Positions 26,353-35,289 of a stretch of 64,000 nucleotides of DNA are shown piece after piece. Origin of the DNA: Candidatus Poribacteria bacterium (GTDB lineage Bacteria; Poribacteria; WGA-4E; GCA-2687025); NCBI GenBank assembly GCA_018644665.1, contig JABGQA010000094.1, positions 1-64,000 of the forward strand. The letters are read 5' to 3'. The notes beneath the pieces were generated by a model that was not told the origin of the DNA, made no database searches, and saw nothing but the letters and a program-made list of their open reading frames with translations. Every line of letters starts with the position of its first letter. The first letter of the stretch is position 1. The position numbers and the translations under genes were made by a program.

Positions 26353-27450
26353 TCAGCGCAGCGGCAACGCGTCCTCGGCGGTCCAGGCCAGACGCAACAG
26401 CTTACGCTGCGGCGACGCGAGAGCGTAACTGCCGATCGCGTCGACGTCCACCCACTGCGCGTCCGCGCAGGTCACGGGGATGGGGTCGCCGCCCTGCGAC
26501 GTGGCGCGGAAGCCGTACAGCCGCACACGATAGCGGGTGATGGTGTGTCTTATCGCGCCGAACGGCCGCGCGTCGCGCACCGAGAGCCCGCATACTTGCA
26601 TCGGGGCGCGCAGCGCGGCGTCCGCTAGGGCCTCCCCGTCCTCCCGCCGCACGCGTGGGAGTTCCCAAAGTCCGGCCCATCGCCCTCCCTCGGGCCGGCG
26701 CACCAGCGCGACGCGACTGCCGCGCTCCACGAGCACCGCGACGTCCTCGACAGCGATGGGCGGCGTGCGGCGCGGGAGCTCCGGGTATCTCTCGGTCTCG
26801 CCTCGCGCGCGGGCTGTGCACAGGTCGGCGATTGGGCACTCGTCGCAAGCTGGCGTGGGAGTCCGGCAGACGAGAGCTCCGAGCTCCATCAGGGCGGAGT
26901 TCCAGTCGTGCGGAGCCGCGTGCGACAGGAGTTCGCCAGCGTGCGCCCACAGCGCGCGGCTCGTTGGACCCGATTTCGGGTCGCCCGGCACGGCGAAGAC
27001 CCGAGCAAGCACACGGGCGACGTTGGCGTCGACGACTGGCGCCGGCTTGCGGAAGGCAATGCTGGCCACGGCGCCCGCGGTGTACGGGCCGACACCCGGG
27101 AGCGACCGGAGTTCCTCGACCGTGTCCGGGAGTTCCCCGTCGAAGCCGTCCACGGCGCGGATGGCCGCGCGGTGCAGGTTTCGCGCGCGGGAGTAGTAAC
27201 CCAGGCCCTGCCAGCAGTGGAGGACGTCATCGGCGTGGGCGGACGCAAGGTCGCTGATCGTGGGGAACGTAGCCATGAACCGTTCGAAATACGGGATCGC
27301 CGTCGCGACCTGAGTCTGCTGAAGCATCATCTCGGACACGAGGACGGCGTACGGGTCGTCGACGTCACGCCACGGCAGATCGCGCTTCGCGCGGCCGTAC
27401 CACTCCAGCAGACGGCGCTGGCACTCGGCCTTCTGGTCGGGCGTCAGCAA
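26353..27450 (-). CDS. mutY: A/G-specific adenine glycosylase MutY
   Basis: MutY removes adenine mispaired with 8-oxoguanine. The product of about 365 residues has the helix-hairpin-helix segment LPGVGPYTAGAVASIAF, the catalytic Asp in VVDANVARVL, and the catalytic Glu region SEMMLQQTQVATAIPYFERF. The iron-sulfur cluster cysteines are spaced C-x6-C-x2-C-x5-C in CRTPTPACDECPIADLC. The C-terminal third is a NUDIX-like domain that recognises 8-oxoguanine. TTG 27450 is chosen because GGAGG lies nine bases upstream; TTG 27468 is the longer option but has a poor ribosome site. Confidence 0.93.
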   Translation of the reverse strand: MLTPDQKAECQRRLLEWYGRAKRDLPWRDVDDPYAVLVSEMMLQQTQVATAIPYFERFMATFPTISDLASAHADDVLHCWQGLGYYSRARNLHRAAIRAVDGFDGELPDTVEELRSLPGVGPYTAGAVASIAFRKPAPVVDANVARVLARVFAVPGDPKSGPTSRALWAHAGELLSHAAPHDWNSALMELGALVCRTPTPACDECPIADLCTARARGETERYPELPRRTPPIAVEDVAVLVERGSRVALVRRPEGGRWAGLWELPRVRREDGEALADAALRAPMQVCGLSVRDARPFGAIRHTITRYRVRLYGFRATSQGGDPIPVTCADAQWVDVDAIGSYALASPQRKLLRLAWTAEDALPLR

Positions 27451-27538
27451 CCGGGTCGGCCTCCACAACGTCCTGTTGACGCACGCGGCCTATGTCGGCC
27501 ACAATCGACCGTTGCGCCCGCGACTCACGGAGGACTCC

Positions 27539-28354
27539 ATGCTCCAGCACGAAGCGCTCCTCGCCGATGTCACGAGCTACGAGTCTGCTCCGGGCTCCGT
27601 TGCGTTCTGGTGGATGGGCCAGCACAGCTTCATCGTGCGACTTGGCAACCACACGATATACATCGACCCATACCTGACGCCGAGCGACTCGCGCAGAACG
27701 CCGCCGCTGCTGCGCCCGGACGAGGTCACGAACGCCGACATCGTCCTGTGCACCCACGACCATGGAGACCACATCGATCCCGGCGCGGTTCCAGGCATCG
27801 CCGCCGCGTCGCCCGAGGCGTTCTTCGTCGCCCCGCGCACGGCACGACAGAGGATGCTGGATCTTGAGGTCGATCCGGTGCGCCTGGTGAGTCTCGATGC
27901 CGAAGACACGTACGTCGCAGAGGGCATCCGAGTTACGGCCGTCAAGGGCAAGCACGAGTTCTTCGATCGCGACGAGGCGCTCGGCTACCCGTACCTAGGC
28001 TATGTCATCGAGGCTGGCGATGTGACGGTCTACCACGCCGGCGACACGATTCTGTACGACGGCCTCATCGCCACGCTGGCGCCGTGGCGAATCGACGTCG
28101 CGTTCCTGCCGATAAACGGGCGCGACGCGCGACGGCTGAAGGCGAATTGCCTCGGGAACTTCACGTTCCAGGAGGCGGTCGATGTTGCGGGAGACATTGA
28201 GGCCGGGTACGCCGTGCCGACGCATTACGAGATGTTCGAATTCAACTCCGCCGACCCGCAGGACTTCGTGGACTATCTCGCCGTGAAGTTCCCTGCGATC
28301 CGTACGTGGGTGGGAGAGCCGGGTACACGCGTCGTCGTGGATTCGGGGCATTAG
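27539..28354 (+). CDS. UlaG-like metallo-beta-lactamase-fold hydrolase
   Basis: The 271-residue protein has the metal-binding motif CTHDHGDHIDP (THxHxDH), then VTAVKGKHEFF, VTVYHAGDTILYDGL with the bridging Asp, and VPTHYEMFEF with the last His. The pattern matches the UlaG group, whose founder is an L-ascorbate-6-phosphate lactonase; many relatives have unknown substrates. No ascorbate genes are nearby. GGAGG precedes the ATG at 27539. A possible promoter (TTGACG 27476, CACAAT 27500, 18-base spacer) lies in the divergent gap with mutY. Confidence 0.83.
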   Translation: MLQHEALLADVTSYESAPGSVAFWWMGQHSFIVRLGNHTIYIDPYLTPSDSRRTPPLLRPDEVTNADIVLCTHDHGDHIDPGAVPGIAAASPEAFFVAPRTARQRMLDLEVDPVRLVSLDAEDTYVAEGIRVTAVKGKHEFFDRDEALGYPYLGYVIEAGDVTVYHAGDTILYDGLIATLAPWRIDVAFLPINGRDARRLKANCLGNFTFQEAVDVAGDIEAGYAVPTHYEMFEFNSADPQDFVDYLAVKFPAIRTWVGEPGTRVVVDSGH

Positions 28355-28392
28355 GCAGTTACGCCGAGCCATCACCGTATAGGGGTCAGGCG

Positions 28393-29982
28393 ATGCAGTC
28401 ACCCAAGTCAGAGACGAACGCCAGCCGCAGGATCATGACCGGCATCATCCTGGCCATCGTGATCGGCATCCCCCTAGGCGGGTTGGCGCCGGACTTCAGC
28501 AAGCAGATCTACGTGCTCGGCGAGCTGTTCCTTCGCGCGCTGAAGATGATCGTCGTCCCGCTGGTCATGACGTCGATGATCGTTGGCATAACCGGTCTCG
28601 GCGACATACGGAAGCTGGGGTCGATCGGCTGGCGCACGATGGTGTTCTACATGGCCACCACGGGCATGGCCGTCCTGGTCGGGCTCATCCTGGTGAACAT
28701 CATCCGGCCCGGCGTCGGTGTCACACCCGGCGAGAACCACACCGACGCCGCGTACACGGTCGCCGGCCGTACGGTCACGCTGGCATCAGGAGAGTGGAAC
28801 CGAGCGGGGTCCTCCCAGTATTCCGGCGACTACGTCTTGCGATTGGACGATCAGGACGTCTACGGAGAGATCGCGGACATCACCCCGCGCGGCGCCACTG
28901 TGCGCTACTGGGAGACCGACGACATCGGCGACGAGCCGCGCGTTGCTACGGTTGACGGACCGGCGTTCCTCTGGCGGGACGGGCGTCTCGTCTCGGCCGA
29001 GCCGGCCGTACGGTCGAGCGGGGTAGGCCTCCGCATTGACGTCGCGATCGCCGGTCGGATCGAGGGCAAGGAAGGGCGCACGTTCGGCAGCACGCTCAAG
29101 GACGTCGTCATCGGTATGGTACCGAGCAACATCTTCGCCTCGATGGCGAACATGGAGGTGCTGCCGCTGATCGTCTTCTCGCTCCTGCTTGGGGCCGTGC
29201 TGTCCGTGCTGGGTGACAGCGCGAAAGTGGCGGTCGACGTCTTCACCGCGCTCAACGAAGCCATCATGCGGCTGGTGCACTGGCTGATGGTCGTTGCCCC
29301 GTTCGGCATCCTCGGGCTAGTCGCGGGTCGGATCGGGAACGCAGGCGGCTTCGCGGGTTTCCTGCCGGAGTTGGTCGCCGTTGGGAAGTACAGCCTTACC
29401 GTTGTGCTTGGGCTCGGGATCCATGCGCTCGTCACGCTGCCCGCGCTGCTGTACTTCCTCGGCCGACGCAGTCCTGTGAAATACGCTACAGGGATGGCGA
29501 AGGCGCTCATGAACGCATTCTCGACGGCTTCCAGTTCCGCGACGTTGCCGTTGACAATGGAGGGCGTTGAGAAGCAGAACGGTGTGTCGAACCGCACCGC
29601 GAGCTTTGTGCTCCCGCTCGGGGCGACCATCAACATGGACGGTACCGCCCTCTACGAGTCGGTGGCCGCCATGTTCATTGCGCAGGTATATGCTCCCGTG
29701 CTGGGGATAGAGATCACGATGGCCCAACAGGTCGTCATATTCCTGACGGCGACGTTGGCGGCGATCGGCGCGGCGGGCATTCCCGAGGCGGGCCTTGTCA
29801 CAATGGTCATCGTCCTGAAGGCCGTGGATCTGCCGATCGAGGGCATCACACTGATCCTCGCCGTCGACTGGCTGCTGGACCGGTTCCGCACCACAGTGAA
29901 CGTCTGGGGCGACAGCGTCGGCGCCGGTATCATCGAGACGCTGGAAGGCCGGGCAGAGCCGACGCAGGATGCCGCTGCGTGA
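28393..29982 (+). CDS. dicarboxylate/amino acid:cation symporter (DAACS family) with a large inserted loop
   Basis: The 529-residue protein is a glutamate/aspartate or C4-dicarboxylate transporter of the GltPh/GltP/DctA fold. Diagnostic sites are SSSATLPL in the HP1 hairpin, NMDGTALYE in TM7, and DWLLDRFRTTVNVWGDS in TM8 with substrate-binding Asp, Arg and Asn. Between TM3 (ending VNIIRPGVG) and TM4, residues about 112-232 form an extra hydrophilic, beta-rich segment. Prokaryotic homologues have a loop of about 20-30 residues here, so roughly 90 residues are inserted. The stop codon overlaps the start of the vWA gene that follows. Confidence 0.88.
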   Translation: MQSPKSETNASRRIMTGIILAIVIGIPLGGLAPDFSKQIYVLGELFLRALKMIVVPLVMTSMIVGITGLGDIRKLGSIGWRTMVFYMATTGMAVLVGLILVNIIRPGVGVTPGENHTDAAYTVAGRTVTLASGEWNRAGSSQYSGDYVLRLDDQDVYGEIADITPRGATVRYWETDDIGDEPRVATVDGPAFLWRDGRLVSAEPAVRSSGVGLRIDVAIAGRIEGKEGRTFGSTLKDVVIGMVPSNIFASMANMEVLPLIVFSLLLGAVLSVLGDSAKVAVDVFTALNEAIMRLVHWLMVVAPFGILGLVAGRIGNAGGFAGFLPELVAVGKYSLTVVLGLGIHALVTLPALLYFLGRRSPVKYATGMAKALMNAFSTASSSATLPLTMEGVEKQNGVSNRTASFVLPLGATINMDGTALYESVAAMFIAQVYAPVLGIEITMAQQVVIFLTATLAAIGAAGIPEAGLVTMVIVLKAVDLPIEGITLILAVDWLLDRFRTTVNVWGDSVGAGIIETLEGRAEPTQDAAA

Positions 29983-31361
29983 TGCCACATCGAACGCGAA
30001 CCCGCATCCTCCGGCGCCCTTCGGCTTTCTGCGTCGTTTCCACGGTTCTTCTCCTGACCGTCGCCGTCGCCCGTGGGCAGCATGTAGGTGGGTCGGGTCG
30101 GATGGCCGACCGGCCGCTCGCGCGGGCGTTCGCGCAGATCGGCGAGAGCATCGCGTGGTCGACGGTGTCCGGCCAGGCGGACATCTTCATCGTCCTAGAC
30201 ACCAGCGCGACCATGATGGACCGCATGGTGGGTGGCTCCAACCGCGTGAAGGCCACCGGAGAGTCCCTCGAGTTCCTCGTTCAGAAGCTCGATCAGGCAG
30301 AAGTGGACTACCATCTGCGTCTGCTTGGGTTTCACGACTTCTACGACGAGCAGGCCCTCGAGCTGTCGCGGTGGACGCCGCACCCAGACGCCGTTCGGAC
30401 GCGCATAGCGGACTTCGGCGTCATGGGCGAGGAGCAGATTCTCGACGTCCTCATGCAGACGCTTGACCTCTTCCAGCACCGCGTGACCGCCGACAAGCAC
30501 CTCGTTCTCGTCTGCGACTCCAGGGCGGCCACGTCATGGGAGGCGGAGGGCGCTGTCGCCGAACTCCAGGATCGCATCCGCAGACGTGTGCTGATGGATG
30601 GGATCCGCGCGCAGATCGTCGGGTACGACGAGCCGTTTCAGCGTCGGCTTGCGACCGAGAGTGGCGGGGTATTCGTCGAAATGCCACCGTCTCCCCCGGC
30701 CGAAGCGCGCGCGATCGCGCCGCCCGCCGGCCGCGTACGTCTGGAGCCGTCCGCTCTGGATGGCGGGTTCGCGAGTATCGCCGAGCATGCGCTCCAGGCG
30801 GATGCGTCGGCGTTCGCAGACGGGGACCTCGTTCTCCTCCTCCTGGACTACAGTCTCAGCATGCAAGGCCGCTTGCGGGCGACGTTGGAAGGCGTCGCCG
30901 TCCTCGACGCGGCCCTGCGGGCAGCCGGACTCGAGCCCGAATACGCCGTGTCCCGCTTCGGCGAGGCCGACGGCACAATGGCTGGCGGGCTGATGGACAC
31001 CAATGTGACCCGGCCGATCGGCCTGCTCGAGGACCTGCCCCGCATGTTCCGACACCCGGCAGCGGGGAGCGAGGATCTCAAGGCCGCCATGGCTCGGGGA
31101 GCGCCCTGGGCGCGCGAACACGGCGCGCGCGTGGTGATCGCTGTGACGGACGAGCCCCCCGCCACGAAGACGGCGGCGACTGTCGGTCTCGCCGACGCAG
31201 TCGCGGAGTCAGGCGCGCGGTTCTACGCAATCATGCCGCTGCGGGAGACGGCGGCTAGGCAGCCGGCGCCGCTGCAGGCTCTCGTCGACGCTGTGGTTGC
31301 GAGCGGAGGAGCCGTGTTTCCCATGCCCCGCGCGTCGTATACCGCCTCGGCCCGTCGGTAG
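29982..31361 (+). CDS. secreted protein with two von Willebrand factor A domains (copy 2)
   Basis: The 459-residue product has a signal peptide (residues about 1-33) and two vWA domains with no membrane anchor. The first metal site is DTSATM at 73-78, where Thr77 replaces the usual Ser; the second is DYSLSM at 289-294. EPFQRRLATESGGVF at 217-231 closes the first domain and matches the other two vWA proteins. It is probably periplasmic. The ATG at 29982 overlaps the symporter stop as TGATG, so translation is coupled; GTG 29979 is an alternative. Confidence 0.77.
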   Translation: MPHRTRTRILRRPSAFCVVSTVLLLTVAVARGQHVGGSGRMADRPLARAFAQIGESIAWSTVSGQADIFIVLDTSATMMDRMVGGSNRVKATGESLEFLVQKLDQAEVDYHLRLLGFHDFYDEQALELSRWTPHPDAVRTRIADFGVMGEEQILDVLMQTLDLFQHRVTADKHLVLVCDSRAATSWEAEGAVAELQDRIRRRVLMDGIRAQIVGYDEPFQRRLATESGGVFVEMPPSPPAEARAIAPPAGRVRLEPSALDGGFASIAEHALQADASAFADGDLVLLLLDYSLSMQGRLRATLEGVAVLDAALRAAGLEPEYAVSRFGEADGTMAGGLMDTNVTRPIGLLEDLPRMFRHPAAGSEDLKAAMARGAPWAREHGARVVIAVTDEPPATKTAATVGLADAVAESGARFYAIMPLRETAARQPAPLQALVDAVVASGGAVFPMPRASYTASARR

Positions 31362-31484
31362 GAGCCAACTGCCCACGCACGTCCTTCCATTGACGCCGGG
31401 CAGACTGTCCCCGCCGTGTCCGGCCCTGTATACTCGTCTGTGTCGAGCGTAGTACCCGGATGCACCAGATCGGGAGCCGTGCGT

Positions 31485-33344
31485 ATGGCGCGCCGTCGCC
31501 GCAGGAAAGGCCTCCCGGCTCCGCTGTGGGTCGGCCGGGGCAGCCGCGCGCGGCGCAAGCGACGCTCGCCGATCGTGATCTCGCTCGTGATCCACAGTCT
31601 ACTCGCCGCGCTTGCGGTGCTTGTCCTCTCGACGGCGACCACGCAGCACCAAAGCATGGACACGGCGATGGCCGTGCAGTTCGTGGACCCGCTCCGTGTG
31701 GAGCCGAAGCCGGATCGCCCGCTAAAGCGTCTCGTGCGGAGCGCGCAGGCCAGCCCAGCCGCCCCGGATTGGCAGCAGGTAGCGTCGCCGACCCCACAGA
31801 CTATCGAATTCGCCGACCGACCCGTGATGAACGCCGCAGACCCGATTGCGCCCGATATGGCCGCCGCCGTGACCCTCGTGTCGACGAACGCGAAGACGAG
31901 GACCGCTCAGGACGCGCTGCCTGCACTGCGTAGCCTCTCGTCGAAACCGACCGCGGGCCAAGGGGCGTTGACAGGCGTCCAGAGGCCGCAGGGCCGTGAG
32001 GGACGGAACGTCACCAACTCCTCTGGGGCGGCCGAAGTCGGTCTGCCCGGGGGAGTCGGCACCGGCGCGGGCCGGGGATCCGGAGACGGGTCGGGCACTG
32101 GGATGGGGTCGCCGTTCCGCGATGCGCTCGCCCGGATCGGCGACAACATCGCGACCGCGAACGTAACAGGGAAGGTCGATGTCCTGTTCGTCGTCGACAC
32201 CAGCGGCAGCATGGCCGACAACATCGCCGCCGTGGCGGACCACCTGTTCAGCATGACGGACCGGCTCGAGCACGAGGAGATCGACTACCAACTGGGTGTC
32301 GCCGTGTTCCGAGAGCTGGGGACCGGGGCGAAGCTGGAGCTGTCCGGGTGGTCGATGGATCCGCAGACGCTCCGCGCGCGCTTGCGGGGCCTTGGCGTCG
32401 TCGGCAATGAGCGGGCTCTGGATGCCCTGGTACAGACGCTGCAAGTGACTCGCTTCCGACTGGACGCCGACCGGGCCATGGTGCTCGTGACCGACGAGCC
32501 GGCGACGACGAAGTGGGAGGCCCCCGGAGCCACACAGGAGATGCGCGATCGCGTTCTGACGGAGACCACGCGCGACGCGATCCGGGTGCAAGTGCTCGGA
32601 TTCGGCGAGCCGTTCCAGAGAGAGCTAGCCGAACGGAGCGGAGGCGTCTTCCAAGTCATCCCGAGCACGCGCCGCGGCCCGTCGGGGGTGGCGGCCGAAG
32701 AGGGGGGCGTGCTGCTCGCCGCGACCGCGTTGGACACTGATTTCCGGTCGATCGCGGGCGAGGTACGCAGGTGGGCGAACCCCGACGCAAGCACACGCGG
32801 CGATGTAGACGTAGTTCTCTACGTCGATATCAGCCACAGTATGCAGGGCCGGTTGCGCGCCGTGCTACACGGGCTGAGCATGTTCGACAGCGCGCTGAGT
32901 TTGGGTGGCCTCGACGCCGCGTACACGTTGGTTCGTTTTGCCACGGCGGACGGCGTGACGGGGAGCGGGGTCGTCGGCGTGGACGTGTCGCACCCCTTCA
33001 CCGACGTGACGTCGATCCAGCGCCAGCTCCAGTATCCAGCGGTTGGCGACGAGTTCCTGCTGGACGCGATTGTCCAAGGGCTGTCGGCGCCGCTGCGCAA
33101 GACCGTTCCGCGGATTTCGATCATCGTCACGGACGAGCCGCCATCCGGGGTAGACACAACGGCGGACGAGGCGGTTGCCGCTATGAGTGACTCGGGCATG
33201 AGGTTCTACGGGTTCCTCCCGTGGCCAGCCTCGGGTACGCGAGGAGATCCGCCGCTGCACGCGCTCCACGAGGCGGTCAGCGGGTCCGGCGGCAAGGTCT
33301 TCGCGATGCCCAAGGCCCACTCGGCGCGGCGGCGTGGCGAGTGA
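31485..33344 (+). CDS. membrane-anchored protein with two von Willebrand factor A domains (copy 3)
   Basis: The 619-residue protein starts with an Arg-rich cytoplasmic tail and a TonB-like helix (about 30-50, VISLVIHSLLAALAVLVL), then a disordered linker with a Gly-rich stretch (188-208). vWA domain 1 has a perfect metal site, DTSGSM at 238-243, and ends with EPFQRELAERSGGVF (375-389). Domain 2 has DISHSM at 448-453. Both pair by sequence with the two domains of the upstream copy, so the genes come from a duplication. The ATG at 31485 is chosen; GTG 31479 is nearby. Confidence 0.78.
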   Translation: MARRRRRKGLPAPLWVGRGSRARRKRRSPIVISLVIHSLLAALAVLVLSTATTQHQSMDTAMAVQFVDPLRVEPKPDRPLKRLVRSAQASPAAPDWQQVASPTPQTIEFADRPVMNAADPIAPDMAAAVTLVSTNAKTRTAQDALPALRSLSSKPTAGQGALTGVQRPQGREGRNVTNSSGAAEVGLPGGVGTGAGRGSGDGSGTGMGSPFRDALARIGDNIATANVTGKVDVLFVVDTSGSMADNIAAVADHLFSMTDRLEHEEIDYQLGVAVFRELGTGAKLELSGWSMDPQTLRARLRGLGVVGNERALDALVQTLQVTRFRLDADRAMVLVTDEPATTKWEAPGATQEMRDRVLTETTRDAIRVQVLGFGEPFQRELAERSGGVFQVIPSTRRGPSGVAAEEGGVLLAATALDTDFRSIAGEVRRWANPDASTRGDVDVVLYVDISHSMQGRLRAVLHGLSMFDSALSLGGLDAAYTLVRFATADGVTGSGVVGVDVSHPFTDVTSIQRQLQYPAVGDEFLLDAIVQGLSAPLRKTVPRISIIVTDEPPSGVDTTADEAVAAMSDSGMRFYGFLPWPASGTRGDPPLHALHEAVSGSGGKVFAMPKAHSARRRGE

Positions 33345-33421
33345 GGTGGCGGCTTGAATGATGATGGCGTGTCACTAGCTGCCGGCGCCGAAGTAACACC
33401 AGCAGAGGGATGGGACTAGCG

Positions 33422-34231
33422 ATGGCGTACAGAGTCTTGAGCGCGGATCAGGTCGCGCGCTTCTGGGCTGAAGGCTATGTCCTGGTTGAGCAAGCGGTGA
33501 CGCCCGGGGAGACGCGTCGCGCCCACGCCGGCATCATGGATCTGGTGCCCGCCGACCTTCACATGCCGGACGGGTACGCGTCGCACGGGGGTCGGATCAA
33601 GCCGCACAACGCGGACGGCAACCACAGCTACTACACGCCCGAGCTGATCCCGCTGCTCACCAGCGAGCGGCTGTACGGAGCTGCGGTCGACATCTTCGGG
33701 CACGAGTTCCTAGGCGTCGGCGACGGCTCGGTTGGCATCACGCTCAAGGACACATCGGGACCGACGTTGAGCCAGGGGCTTCACCTCGACATGCACCGGC
33801 CGGAAGTCGTCGACGAAGGGACGCTCCGCGACAAGGTCGGCATCGGGGGGTGCTACTACCTGAACGACGTGGAGGCCGGCGGGGCGGGCATTTACATCAT
33901 CCCTGGCGGGCCACGGATCGTCACCGATCGGGCCCTCGCGCAGGCGGCGAGTGGCGAGGTCGCCTTCCCGAAGGCGTTCGACGACTATCCCGCGCCGATC
34001 GAGATCACCGGCGCCGCTGGCGACTTCGTCATGATGCACCATCTGATGCCCCACGCTGCCAGTAGGAACCGTCTGGGCCGCCCGCGCGTCGCGCAGTTCA
34101 CGCGTTACCGACACCTCGATGCTGCGGACGCCAGGCGCGCCCGCGCCACAGAGGACCTATTCTCAAGCGACCAGCTCGCCGCGATGACCCCGCTGGGCCG
34201 CAAGCTGTTCGGCTTGGACGCCTGGAACTGA
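33422..34231 (+). CDS. phytanoyl-CoA dioxygenase family protein
   Basis: This 269-residue protein is an Fe(II)/2-oxoglutarate-dependent oxygenase. The iron ligands are His121 and Asp123 in GLHLDMHRPEV and His211 in MPHAASRNRLGRPR, with a nearby Arg to hold 2-oxoglutarate. N-terminal VLSADQVARFWAEGYVLVEQ is typical of the PhyH family. These enzymes hydroxylate varied small molecules, and the family is often expanded in marine and sponge-associated bacteria; the substrate here is unknown. The ATG at 33422 is preferred to 33410 because the GAGGG motif abuts the latter. Confidence 0.83.
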   Translation: MAYRVLSADQVARFWAEGYVLVEQAVTPGETRRAHAGIMDLVPADLHMPDGYASHGGRIKPHNADGNHSYYTPELIPLLTSERLYGAAVDIFGHEFLGVGDGSVGITLKDTSGPTLSQGLHLDMHRPEVVDEGTLRDKVGIGGCYYLNDVEAGGAGIYIIPGGPRIVTDRALAQAASGEVAFPKAFDDYPAPIEITGAAGDFVMMHHLMPHAASRNRLGRPRVAQFTRYRHLDAADARRARATEDLFSSDQLAAMTPLGRKLFGLDAWN

Positions 34232-34401
34232 AACCCAGCGGCGCTGTTCCACCGGCTCCGTCTGCCTTCTCTGCCTTCCGCGCCTCGTTGCGCCCGCCTG
34301 TCTGCTTCCTGCCGCCGGCCGTATGTGTAACCGGCGCGCCCATTCTCGCGTGTTTCTGACGTACGTCCACACCGCCGGACACGAGACAGCGAGGCCAATG
34401 C

Positions 34402-35289
34402 ATGAGTGCGATCCGTGAAGTCCTCCTGGGCTACCACGCGTGGATCGAGAGTCCTTCGAAGGAGATGTCGGTTGCCGGCTTCCTCGTCACCAACCATCGC
34501 GGCATCCCGATCGAGTTCCGCTACACCGATCCCGTCGAGATCACCGAGACGCAGCGGATGCTCTACGGGGAGACGAACCACGAGGAAGCTCTCGCGGTGA
34601 CGATGGCCGCGTCGCTCTGGAAGTCTGTGCAGCAGAAGCCAGGCGTTCTGCTCGTGGAGGACTTTGCGGCTGCCCGACTGTGGGAGCACCTCGCCGGACG
34701 TCAGGAGACACGCGTCGCGCACCTGCACCTCGCGCCAGCGGACGTCTTCCTGCCGGAGTTGCCCGGACGCGTCGTCATGCCGGTCGAGGCCGATGGCGAG
34801 CGCCTGGCCGCGATACAGGCCGTACCGACGGACCCGGGCGCGTTGGCGCAAATCGAGTCGACGCTGACAGACGCGTCCAGCACCATGCGTCTCGATGAGC
34901 CGTTCGAGCGCATTGAGGCGATCCTCAGGGGAATCCACGACCTGCAGGACGGCGAAGGCCGGCGGCGCAGCGCCGCGGCCGAACTGGAGCCCGAAAGCCG
35001 CAATGGGTCCACTGTCGTTCCGCAGCCCGACGGTGCACGGCGCCTGGGGAGCGAACAGCGGGTGGCGGCGCGGCTGAACCAGATCAACGCGGCGAACCGA
35101 CGGACGGGAGGCGTGCAGCGTCCAGCGGCGCCATCGCCCACCCACGCAGCGCCGGAGCGGCCGAGCGCCGCCGGCACGCAGGCCCAGGTCGTCGCGGAGG
35201 CGCCCACCCGTCGTGAAGCGCCTGCCGCAGCGTCGCGCGGCACACGTCGCCCCGACCTACAGTGGATGTACCGGAATCGGGGTGAGTAG
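34402..35289 (+). CDS. uncharacterised protein co-encoded with an SNF2 helicase
   Basis: The 295-residue protein has a conserved-looking N-terminal domain of about 190 residues and a disordered Pro/Ala/Arg-rich tail ending DLQWMYRNRGE. The start, VAGFLVTNHRGIPIEFRYTD followed by PVEITETQRMLYG, resembles a small family of bacterial hypothetical proteins I have seen without a known role. Its stop overlaps the helicase start by one base (TAGTG), so the two are translated together and may act as a complex. No signal peptide or membrane helix is present. Confidence 0.7.
   Translation: MSAIREVLLGYHAWIESPSKEMSVAGFLVTNHRGIPIEFRYTDPVEITETQRMLYGETNHEEALAVTMAASLWKSVQQKPGVLLVEDFAAARLWEHLAGRQETRVAHLHLAPADVFLPELPGRVVMPVEADGERLAAIQAVPTDPGALAQIESTLTDASSTMRLDEPFERIEAILRGIHDLQDGEGRRRSAAAELEPESRNGSTVVPQPDGARRLGSEQRVAARLNQINAANRRTGGVQRPAAPSPTHAAPERPSAAGTQAQVVAEAPTRREAPAAASRGTRRPDLQWMYRNRGE

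Noticed and set aside
31390-31434. Promoter before the third vWA gene (TTGACG and TATACT)
   Set aside because: The hexamers are 33 bases apart, far from the 16-19 needed.
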